Shown: piece by piece, positions 18,301 to 20,529 of the stretch
Layout: each line of letters starts with the position of its first letter
How positions within the stretch are numbered: position 1 is the stretch's first letter
Source: Phallusia fumigata
Taxonomy: Eukaryota; Chordata; Ascidiacea; Phlebobranchia; Ascidiidae
Assembly: GCA_008931825.1 (NCBI GenBank)
Contig: QXVZ01016137.1
Location: forward strand, 1-20,529
Length of the DNA: 20,529 nucleotides
Direction of reading: 5' to 3'
Position numbers and translations under genes: made by a program
The notes under the pieces: model-generated
What the model was told of the DNA's origin: nothing
Database searches by the model: none
The model's input: only the letters and a program-made list of their open reading frames with translations

Positions 18301-20387
18301 TTCAGGCACTTGTAAACAGTTGAGCTTCAGCAGGTGACAATCTATTAAGTAGAATACCAAAACATTGCGCCGCACATTATTAAACGGTATAAATCAAGAT
18401 TCTAATGAAGCCACGCAATGAAATCAAAAGTTGCACGTCAGCGCTGAATAAATTGGCTGCTGAAGTTTGAACAGTTCCAAACAAACCACAAAAGTCGATA
18501 CCTGGTTCGTGTGTGTTTATAATGTTAAGGTGAAAACAACGGGTCCAACTTACAACCGAGACATGAAACCACATTGCAAGCATGGATGGCAGTGCAGTAC
18601 GAACCTCGTTGCGAAGGGCATCCGTACCACCGTAGTGCACCTTTTGATGATTTTTGCTGCGTACTGTATCGTACTGTCATCCTTGATTGCAAGTAAAGTT
18701 TCTATATGTAATGCACGGAACTTACTTCGTTCGACTTTTCAATCAACAACTTCGCGCATGCCACGTGACCATTCCATGCCGCAATGTGAAGAGGTGTATG
18801 ACCAACTTCATCTTTGATATCAACGCGCGCCCCTCGGTCCAACAGATATTTGGCAAGTTCGGTGATATGATCCTCTTGGTCATCATCTGAACGTTCACCC
18901 AACAAACAGTGGAGAGCAGTTCGACCCTCCTGGTCACGAACGTTGATATCTGTGAAAGACAAACACCCGCATTAAAGCACTACAGCAACTTGTGAGTTTC
19001 GCTGCGGGCTGCGGGCGGATATTGTTTCAATCTAAGAAAATAAATTCCTTCATGCCCTTTGAGTATTTGCTGGAAAGTGCATCGCCTTAACCTTGTTTGG
19101 TTTTGGTTTTCTTAAGTGCAAGATGGCCGTTGCACACAGCAATGATAAACCGTGCACAATTGTCCTGAACCAAAATCTAACCACTTCCAAAAACCGCTGG
19201 CACAAAAACCACCGTTTCCATATCTACGGAAATAAAATTGGATATTTTCACGGCAAAATGGTTGTATTTCCAAGAATTACATTCCCGCTATACTGGCTTT
19301 TTCGAAAGTAAGAAAATTGGAACTTCCAAACGGAAGTGGAAGTCAACCTAAGCACTGTAACATTTCCAACGCAACCAGCACTTAAAGAAATACATCAACC
19401 TTAATGTTTGATAACTACAATACCAACTGAATAATCCGACAATAACTCCATATTCAGTTCGACAATAATGCACTGATGATGACAACTGCGATTGTTGAAA
19501 TGTTTGCAATGCAGTTTATTCACTAAGCATTTCTTGGGTCTATAGACAAGCTATTTGTGGCATGACTATTTCTGCGGGCAGAAACGCATGGGTCCTCACG
19601 CATGCAAGTTTGTAGATTACGCATCATTCTAGATATATGTGGCATGTTCTCCAAACTGTCCAAATTTCGTCAAGTTCTGACATTGTTTATTAATTTTTGC
19701 CAGTTTTGGGGGCGAACTGCTGGGCTATGAGATAAAACAATGAAATTGATGCACCGCAATGGTATGTTCTACAAAGTGTGTAAATTTCAACAAATTCGGA
19801 CATCGTTTTTATAAAATCCCTTTTACGGGTCTAGTGAGGTAACCACTGGGGCCGTGGCTTCAAATTAGTAATTCGATACACATGTTCCACAAACTGTTTT
19901 CATCCAATTCAAAAAATAGTTTTCAAAAATAAAAACAGCACATTGTTTTTATAATTTGACCCATTTTAGGGGGCTAGCAGGGTAACTGATGGGGCTTTGG
20001 GGGTCAAACAAAGAATTCGTTGCAACACAATGGCATGTTCTACACACTATGTAAATGTTAACAAAAAAATTCAGGTAAGGTGATCCCATAATAAAAGCTG
20101 AAACGTCTGGATAAAATTCTTTTGGGAAAAATTTATGTTTCTACTCGACTTAAAACTACAAAAATTATCACAAACATTTCTAGGTTTAGACGGAAACCCA
20201 CAACCCAGTTCTTACCCGCTCCTTTCTCCACAAGTAGTTTGCACATCTTAACATGCTTGTTCTGAGCCGCATTGTACAGTGGTGTCCGGCCACCATCGTC
20301 TCCCATGTTTAATTGTTTGTTAACAAGCGACGGATCGAGCTGGTCGATTGTTTTTCGCATCTTTTTTACGTCACCATCGCGTGCAAT
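6104..20387 (-). CDS. TRPA: TRPA1-like ankyrin-repeat cation channel gene (18 visible exons, 5' end outside window)
   Basis: The product is predicted to be a tetrameric, non-selective cation channel of the plasma membrane. In the family these channels act in chemical, thermal or mechanical sensing. Eighteen minus-strand exons join with GT-AG borders and consistent phases into one 891-residue frame ending in TGA. Visible parts in order are ankyrin repeats (residues 1-340), pre-S1 linker, S1 (about 465-486), S2 (521-538), S3 (558-573), S4 (593-609), S5 (631-650), pore helix and filter (661-676), S6 (707-727), a post-S6 helix (728-750) and a C-terminal coiled coil (823-858). The S4 start WQWQVGAV and the post-S6 stretch GLAVDDINGVQKN match the TRPA pattern I know from TRPA1. 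S4 lacks an arginine ladder. The first exon, start codon and promoter are not in the window, and more ankyrin repeats probably lie upstream. Subfamily (TRPA1 versus another invertebrate TRPA) is not resolved. Confidence 0.88.
6229..6312 (-). repeat. 21-bp coding minisatellite (heptad units)
   Basis: About four near-identical 21-bp units with the core AATGGGAAGGTCG are in frame within exon 18. Each encodes one LNGKVxS heptad. The two units nearest the 3' end of the array are almost identical in DNA, so unit number could vary between alleles without breaking the frame. Confidence 0.85.
6578..6760. repeat. 91-bp direct repeat around the N at 6669
   Basis: The copies are 6578-6668 and 6670-6760 with only the N between them and two mismatches. 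The unit is part of exon 17 and its intron start. Confidence 0.9.
6598..6668 (-). pseudogene. Duplicate fragment of TRPA exon 17 (probable assembly artefact)
   Basis: Bases 6578-6668 repeat 6670-6760 with two substitutions. They contain the last 71 coding bases of exon 17 plus its donor and 20 bp of intron. The piece stops abruptly at a single N. It has no acceptor of its own. The best explanation is two overlapping reads or alleles laid end to end, not a real second exon. Confidence 0.8.
6690..6869 (-). CDS. TRPA: TRPA exon 17: cytoplasmic C-terminal helical region
   Basis: Residues 751-810. The acceptor is gttttgcag before GTGAAACTG, the donor is GTGGGTAAC, and it is 60 codons in phase 0/0. 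It encodes VKLTLDIEYKLPLSIRRWVK, a basic stretch RKNREFFPNEYRKRPSV, and a charged end finishing in NLSTIKEVLNPEK. The V-x-L-x-x-x-I-E-x-K-L-P-L pattern corresponds to the segment after the TRP-like helix in TRPA1. The last 71 coding bases and the donor are repeated once more at 6598-6668, on the far side of the N at 6669. I treat that second piece as an assembly duplicate and not as an exon. Confidence 0.87.
7090..7158 (-). CDS. TRPA: TRPA exon 16: post-S6 (TRP-like) helix
   Basis: Residues 728-750. The acceptor is cttcacag before GTTGGTC, the donor is GTAAACG, and it is 23 codons in phase 0/0. It encodes VGLAVDDINGVQKNAELESL then AMQ. The G-L-A-V-x-D-I-x-x-V-Q-K pattern is the conserved segment directly after S6 in TRPA channels and is strong family evidence for such a short exon. 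Confidence 0.9.
7313..7390 (-). CDS. TRPA: TRPA exon 15: S6 segment
   Basis: Residues 702-727. The acceptor is gtatttcacag before GTGAACTAC, the donor is GTAATAC, and it is 26 codons in phase 0/0. It encodes VNYRAVSYIFFIIFVIIMSI followed by IIMNLL. This is a single hydrophobic helix ending in M-N-L-L, the usual S6 ending of TRPA channels before the G-L-A-V segment supplied by the next exon. It is too short to appear as a long open frame. Confidence 0.88.
7628..7768 (-). CDS. TRPA: TRPA exon 14: pore helix and selectivity filter
   Basis: Residues 655-701. It is not part of any long open frame and was found by searching for the missing pore between S5 and S6. The acceptor is ataacgtag before TATGCATTT, the donor is GTGAGTTAA, and it is 47 codons in phase 0/0. 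It encodes FQQWWIAVIKTSILMTGEFQ followed by FDEIF. The K-T-x-x-L-M-x-G-E core is the TRP pore helix and filter. The acidic residue after glycine (E674) sits where TRPA1 has its calcium-selectivity aspartate. A sequon NHT at 694 lies in the pore-to-S6 outer loop. The acceptor pyrimidine tract is weak. Confidence 0.86.
7769..8229. other. Intron 13 of TRPA (part)
   Basis: The intron between the S5 and pore exons spans 7769-8509. This part has no recognised element, and the remainder is the family-2 repeat. A plus-strand frame at 8160-8360 reads through repeat sequence and is not coding. Confidence 0.5.
8230..8500. repeat. Dispersed repeat family 2, intact copy in TRPA intron 13
   Basis: An uninterrupted copy runs through both halves that are split at 290-905. 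Its end (gtcgcctacgc) lies 10 bp from the 5' splice site of the intron after exon 13. No coding capacity or terminal repeats are visible, and its class is unknown. Confidence 0.65.
8510..8710 (-). CDS. TRPA: TRPA exon 13: S4, S4-S5 linker and S5
   Basis: Residues 588-654. The acceptor is gttgttcacag before GATTGGC, the donor is GTGGGTCTT, and it is 67 codons in phase 0/0. This is the most diagnostic exon. DWQWQVGAVSIFLSWMVLIM matches the TRPA S4 start (W-Q-W-Q-x-G-A). Then come FIRKLPTLGIFVLMFNHVLW (S4-S5 linker) and the S5 run FFVILVLFIFGFAFSFHCLL ending in QNQ. S4 carries no regular arginine series, as expected for TRPA. Just beyond the donor the intron is made of a dispersed repeat, only 10 bp away. 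Confidence 0.92.
8772..8912 (-). CDS. TRPA: TRPA exon 12: S3 segment
   Basis: Residues 541-587. The acceptor is tttgccag before TTATACC, the donor is GTGAGTTATT, and it is 47 codons in phase 0/0. It encodes the S2-S3 linker LYQVYSQRISYFKSFTN, then S3 (LFEVSLYILAILTVYS) at about 558-573, then the S3-S4 loop DTSSAGPNFVGVRE. The hydrophobic run and its position between exons 11 and 13 match the TRPA order. Three other minus-strand frames are open here and are shadows. Confidence 0.86.
9452..9594 (-). CDS. TRPA: TRPA exon 11: extracellular loop and S2
   Basis: Residues 493-540. The acceptor is ttctcacacag before ATTCGGG and the donor is GTGACG. It enters by completing a GAT codon and ends in phase 0. 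The first half is the S1-S2 loop, with an N-glycosylation sequon NVT at 496-498 and cysteines at 501 and 515. S2 follows as SWGIVAKYFVIFLSAISL, ending in SKE. The loop is longer than I would expect by simple comparison with TRPA1, but I cannot measure this without an alignment. The open frame joining exons 10 and 11 through the short intron is incidental, and removing the intron keeps the frame. Confidence 0.85.
9694..9865 (-). CDS. TRPA: TRPA exon 10: S1 transmembrane segment
   Basis: Residues 436-492. I chose the acceptor aatgtgaag before GTTGAAGAG because it is in phase 0 and joins HPLNIM to VEEKQKKLLRHPLVVSLLNH, the expected TRPA junction. The open frame extends further upstream, but the acceptors there are out of phase or run into stops. 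The donor is GTAAGTTT, phase 1. S1 is a hydrophobic run at about residues 465-486 (NLLLYLIFMGVFNSYML), preceded by HKWRAYVRAVYY. It ends in MPPPYSI, the start of the extracellular S1-S2 loop. Confidence 0.87.
9947..10039 (-). CDS. TRPA: TRPA exon 9: pre-S1 linker
   Basis: Residues 405-435. The acceptor is ttcatgacag before GTTTATG, the donor is GTAAATC, and it is 31 codons in phase 0/0. It encodes VYDEDGHVVKRAVPYTNDPN then LLKKNHPLNIM. The NHPLxIM ending is the usual approach to the S1 helix in TRPA channels. Of the donors available only this one keeps the frame with exon 10. Confidence 0.82.
10137..10478 (-). repeat. Dimeric tRNA-like (SINE-like) element
   Basis: On the minus strand a unit starting near 10478 carries an A-box-like run (GGTCGAATGGTCCAAGGCGC) and a perfect B box (GGTTCGAACCC at 10380-10390). 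It ends CCCGTG and is followed by an A-rich run. A second, more worn unit follows, with gtcgaacagactggg...cgctcgacc and ggttcgaagcccgtg and another A run. The first unit resembles a class II (Leu/Ser) tRNA, but no acceptor stem closes, so it is not a working tRNA gene. Both units look like parts of a tRNA-derived retroposon. The N at 10280 duplicates 133-136 bp of it. Confidence 0.6.
10147..10416. repeat. About 135-bp direct repeat around the N at 10280
   Basis: Copies 10147-10279 and 10281-10416 differ by a few substitutions and by the length of their T runs. As with the other two Ns, this looks like an unmerged overlap, here in low-complexity sequence that is hard to assemble. Confidence 0.8.
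10972..11046 (-). CDS. TRPA: TRPA exon 8: pre-S1 linker
   Basis: Residues 380-404. The acceptor is ttgtaacag before GTTACG, the donor is GTGAGTTAG, and it is 25 codons in phase 0/0. It encodes VTFDYEFLDDEFSYKNW then SMGKGASR. The T-F-x-Y-E-F-L-D-D stretch follows the last exon's DHENFG as it does in related TRPA proteins. A dispersed repeat begins only about 15 bp upstream of the acceptor, within the neighbouring intron. Confidence 0.82.
11062..11830 (+). repeat. Dispersed repeat family 1, long copy in TRPA intron 7
   Basis: It starts ctagaagggtggctttcac about 15 bp from the exon 8 acceptor and ends with gacaagctgcagggga and an A run. It matches 13124-13918 over its length, apart from an insertion there. 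It contains two internal units of about 130 bp with the core cccattttaggggg(c)tag. The terminal A run suggests a retroposon orientation on the plus strand. No protein is encoded. Confidence 0.75.
11300..11385. repeat. Imperfect short tandem repeat
   Basis: A run of variants of gaaatga / gaaatgacaga lies inside the family-1 repeat copy. It is much shorter in the sister copy at 13300-13325. Confidence 0.7.
11831..12273. other. Remainder of TRPA intron 7, no feature seen
   Basis: This is AT-rich intronic sequence between the repeat and the exon 7 donor. No open frame with coding character was seen. Confidence 0.5.
12274..12392 (-). CDS. TRPA: TRPA exon 7: pre-S1 linker
   Basis: Residues 340-379. 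The acceptor is cttatctcag before ATGAGGC and the donor is GTGAGAAG. It enters with a split codon (T + AT) and ends in phase 0 after ENFG. It encodes TKTPMRKLIRKMPEIAEEVF and TKCIESNNLPVDHENFG. The K-x-P-M-R-x-L-I-x-x-M-P-x-x-A pattern is the conserved linker between ankyrin stack and membrane domain in invertebrate TRPA channels. The frame stays open for about 13 codons after the donor, so the exon could be drawn too long by a naive predictor. The phase-0 donor fits exon 8 exactly. Confidence 0.82.
12393..12947. other. TRPA intron 6, no feature seen
   Basis: I see no repeat match, RNA gene or coding frame here. The open frame that runs past the exon 6 donor ends within 50 bp. Confidence 0.5.
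12948..13105 (-). CDS. TRPA: TRPA exon 6: last ankyrin repeat and start of pre-S1 linker
   Basis: Residues 287-339. The acceptor is gtatttacag before ATTTAAAGC and the donor is a consensus GTAAGTCA. It encodes FKADVSYRVCLEGWNALDCA, a final degenerate ankyrin unit (ICGNTSCARVIIE), and then ENEKWRETLRNYCEKSMYG. The GWNALDCAI element and the K-W-R-E-x-L segment occupy the place of the end of the ankyrin stack in TRPA channels. The frame runs on to a TAA past the donor, but the strong donor and the matching phase of the next exon favour splicing. Several cysteines are present; whether any matches the electrophile-sensing cysteines of TRPA1 cannot be judged without an alignment. Confidence 0.82.
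13124..13918 (+). repeat. Dispersed repeat family 1, long copy in TRPA intron 5
   Basis: It begins actagaagggtggctttcac about 18 bp from the exon 6 acceptor. It ends gacaagctgcaagggtag plus an A run. It is the same structure as 11062-11830, with two roughly 130-bp internal units (near 13561 and 13688). A 144-bp solo LTR interrupts it at 13330-13473. Confidence 0.75.
13330..13473 (-). mobile_element. Solo LTR (144 bp) of an LTR retrotransposon
   Basis: On the minus strand it begins TGTAGCGGCC and ends GTCGCCTCA, the TG...CA ends of an LTR. It is flanked by the 4-bp direct repeat ATAT (13326-13329 and 13474-13477). Inside, in LTR order, are a TATA-like box (CCTTTATAAG, 13394-13403) and an AATAAA (13345-13350). 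It is absent from the sister repeat at 11062-11830, giving an empty-site comparison. The family is not identified. The short length and 4-bp duplication would suit a Ty3/gypsy-type or a miniature LTR element. Confidence 0.65.
13919..14410. other. Rest of TRPA intron 5, no feature seen
   Basis: Open plus-strand frames here (13821-14060, and the one from 14253 into exon 5) show no recognisable protein and overlap repeat or exon shadows. Confidence 0.45.
14411..14514 (-). CDS. TRPA: TRPA exon 5: ankyrin repeat
   Basis: Residues 253-286. The acceptor is acccttgcag before ATGTTGGTG and the donor is GTAAGTACC. It enters in phase 0 and ends in phase 2 (GA, completed as GAA by exon 6). It encodes a clean ankyrin unit, HTPLHYACWRGHAEMVRLLL, preceded by NSRDKTL. 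The ATG at its first codon is internal and not a start. The plus-strand open frame across this exon is a shadow. It continues the repeat stack directly after the duplicated exon pair. Confidence 0.82.
14600..14790 (+). repeat. Possible worn copy of dispersed repeat family 1
   Basis: Similarity is limited to the start (cttagaaggatgactttt) and a later block (ttataacataattgtttctgc), spaced as in the longer copies. It lies about 85 bp upstream of the exon 5 acceptor. Confidence 0.35.
14791..15500. other. Rest of TRPA intron 4
   Basis: No gene seen. It contains a perfect 20-bp palindrome (14842-14861, centred on AAGCTT) of unknown meaning. Confidence 0.45.
15501..15733 (-). CDS. TRPA: TRPA exon 4: two ankyrin repeats (paralogue of exon 2)
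   Basis: Residues 175-252. The acceptor tctttcacag is followed by AT ATC and the donor is GTAAGTAAA; it ends in phase 0 after GTNE. It encodes GRTALHCLLDERSDDDRED, then VKYLLDRGARFDIKDNKGHT, PLHNAARNGH and VACAKLLIEK. It differs from exon 2 by scattered substitutions and by a few extra residues (KYKGTNE against KSNE, and one more within the acidic loop). A second frame across it is open but is only a shadow. Joined to exon 3 it restores the ankyrin turn GADINVCD. Confidence 0.85.
15734..16137. other. TRPA intron 3
   Basis: The first 47 bp next to exon 4 (15734-15780) are almost identical to the intron next to exon 2 (18950-18996), evidence of the exon-pair duplication. The rest has no recognisable feature. 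Near the exon 3 donor the block cggaaacccacaac is also shared with the exon 1 donor region. Confidence 0.65.
16138..16264 (-). CDS. TRPA: TRPA exon 3: ankyrin repeat (paralogue of exon 1)
   Basis: Residues 133-174. The acceptor is aatttcag before GAATTTTCTCC and the donor is GTAAGATC. It enters in phase 0 and leaves in phase 1. It encodes FSPSLVDEQLNM, then GFRPLHNAVKYKHVEMCKLL and VERGA, a typical ankyrin unit. Compared with exon 1 it lacks the first 15 or so residues. The frame continues upstream as a recognisable but diverged counterpart (GDLVMRRTEFQEFSPSLV), yet no phase-0 acceptor is visible there. The intron acceptor therefore appears to have moved into the old exon after duplication. 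The exact 5' border is the least certain part. Confidence 0.76.
16526..18084 (-). mobile_element. Degenerate hAT-family DNA transposon (1.56 kb)
   Basis: The ends are imperfect inverted repeats: TAGGGTTAG at the left and, on the opposite strand, TGGGTTGG at the right. Both are followed inward by an ACTATCnGGATA block. They are flanked by an 8-bp target-site duplication with one mismatch (AGTCCAAG at 16518-16525, ACTCCAAG at 18085-18092). This is the size and end type of hAT transposons. The minus strand carries pieces of a hAT transposase in order. The element lies in TRPA intron 2 in the gene's orientation. Confidence 0.8.
16740..17850 (-). pseudogene. hAT transposase remnant (frameshifted)
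   Basis: Three segments are recognisable on the minus strand. A BED zinc-finger piece with the CxxC pair (GERAECETCQNTISCKD) lies near 17790. A middle region has LKILVDVLEPVKHSVDWLCR (about 17230-17290) and then, after a frameshift, LLTAERIHDFVLKTLSNS and IKERRDTSLVHPLEDL (17060-17230). The C-terminal dimerisation domain appears as ERAFSACGLFATKLRSRLNN then PTIDALCF (about 16755-16855). Stops and frameshifts separate them and much of the catalytic core is missing, so it is not functional. Plus-strand open frames in this interval are shadows. Confidence 0.75.
18093..18725. other. Rest of TRPA intron 2, no feature seen
   Basis: Open frames on both strands here (18380-18640 minus, 18467-18817 plus) have no recognisable protein and no supporting splice context. 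Confidence 0.45.
18726..18949 (-). CDS. TRPA: TRPA exon 2: two ankyrin repeats
   Basis: Residues 58-132. The acceptor tctttcacag is followed by AT ATC, completing a GAT codon after exon 1. The donor is GTAAGTTCC, and the exon ends in phase 0 after KSNE. Two ankyrin motifs are visible: GRTALHCLLGERSDD, with an acidic insert before LAKYLLDRGA, and VDIKDEVGHTPLHIAAWNGH followed by VACAKLLIEK. The acidic loop (SDDDQED) between helices is unusual for an ankyrin unit but is shared with exon 4. The exon and about 47 bp of upstream intron are nearly identical to exon 4 and its flank, showing recent duplication. Confidence 0.85.
18950..19555. other. TRPA intron 1 (part)
   Basis: The first 47 bp match the flank of exon 4. 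A plus-strand open frame at 19093-19311 is lysine/histidine-rich but unrecognised and is probably chance. Nothing else is seen. Confidence 0.45.
19560..20070 (+). repeat. Worn copy of dispersed repeat family 1 in TRPA intron 1
   Basis: It shares the block atttctgcgggcagaaacgcatgggtcc with 11190-11217. It then holds three or four diverged units of about 130 bp with cores cattcggacat-type and cccattttagggggctag. The 5' part of the family is missing. Confidence 0.65.
20216..20387 (-). CDS. TRPA: TRPA exon 1 of window: ankyrin repeat
   Basis: Residues 1-57. The acceptor is gcatcacag before ATTGCACGC and the donor is GTAAGAAC. The reading starts in phase 0 and ends in phase 1. It encodes the linker-helix segment ARDGDVKKMRKTIDQLDPSL followed by an ankyrin core with GRTPLYNAAQNKHVKMCKLL and VEKGA. 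The next exon supplies the rest of the split codon and restores the canonical ankyrin turn GADINVRD. At least one more exon must exist beyond the right edge, because this exon is internal. It is the paralogue of exon 3 (16138-16264), with which it shares the PSLV..QLNM core and the phase-1 donor. Confidence 0.82.
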
Positions 20388-20529
20388 CTGTGATGCAACA
20401 AACGGTTTTATATTATTTGAAATCAATAGAACAAATAGTTTTTTTTAGGATTGGCAAGCCTTTCAATTGACAGTTTAAATGTTTGTAACTTTTAGAAGCA
20501 AATACTGTAAAATTTCACAAGCTACTTTG
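20388..20529. other. Start of an upstream TRPA intron
   Basis: This is intronic sequence before exon 1 of the window. No further exon is visible before the right edge, so the rest of the ankyrin domain and the start codon lie outside. Confidence 0.6.

Noticed and set aside
1-20529. Prokaryotic features such as operons, CRISPR arrays or ribosome binding sites
   Set aside because: Spliced exons, animal-type repeats and a TRPA channel show a eukaryotic locus. The only regularly spaced short repeats are the coding heptads and an imperfect microsatellite.

Overview
The window looks like AT-rich animal nuclear DNA, most likely from an ascidian tunicate of the Ciona type. I infer this from the gene (an invertebrate-style TRPA ion channel with many short exons and compact GT-AG introns), the many short dispersed repeats in its introns, and near-identical allele-like overlaps joined by single Ns. 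The species is not proven from the sequence.

The only well-supported protein-coding gene is on the minus strand. It is a TRPA-type (TRPA1-like) ankyrin-repeat cation channel. It runs from beyond the right edge of the window to a stop codon at 6104. I could chain 18 exons with GT-AG borders and fully compatible phases: 20216-20387, 18726-18949, 16138-16264, 15501-15733, 14411-14514, 12948-13105, 12274-12392, 10972-11046, 9947-10039, 9694-9865, 9452-9594, 8772-8912, 8510-8710, 7628-7768, 7313-7390, 7090-7158, 6690-6869 and 6104-6349. They total 2676 nt and 891 residues; the true N-terminus lies outside the window. Residue numbers below count from the first visible codon. The order is ankyrin repeats (1-340), pre-S1 linker (340-464), S1 (exon 10), S2 (exon 11), S3 (exon 12), S4-S5 (exon 13), pore helix and filter (exon 14), S6 (exon 15), the post-S6 helix (exon 16), a C-terminal helical region (exon 17) and a heptad-repeat coiled coil (exon 18). 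Exons 1-2 and 3-4 are a tandem duplication of an ankyrin exon pair. A second possible terminal exon (5004-5093) with its own poly(A) signal and GU-rich tract lies about 1 kb downstream.

The left 5 kb (1-5000) has no convincing coding exon except that possible terminal exon. It holds dispersed repeat pieces and a 1.76 kb direct duplication (784-2539 and 2541-4302) separated by one N. I read this as two overlapping contigs or alleles placed end to end. Two smaller copies of the same artefact surround the Ns at 6669 (duplicating part of exon 17) and 10280 (duplicating part of an intronic repeat).

The introns are a graveyard of mobile DNA. They contain a complete-length but dead hAT DNA transposon (16526-18084) with an 8-bp target-site duplication, a 144-bp solo LTR (13330-13473) nested in a dispersed poly(A)-ended repeat, at least two long and several worn copies of that repeat, a dimeric tRNA-like (SINE-like) element (about 10137-10478), and a second dispersed family whose copy ends 10 bp from a splice donor.
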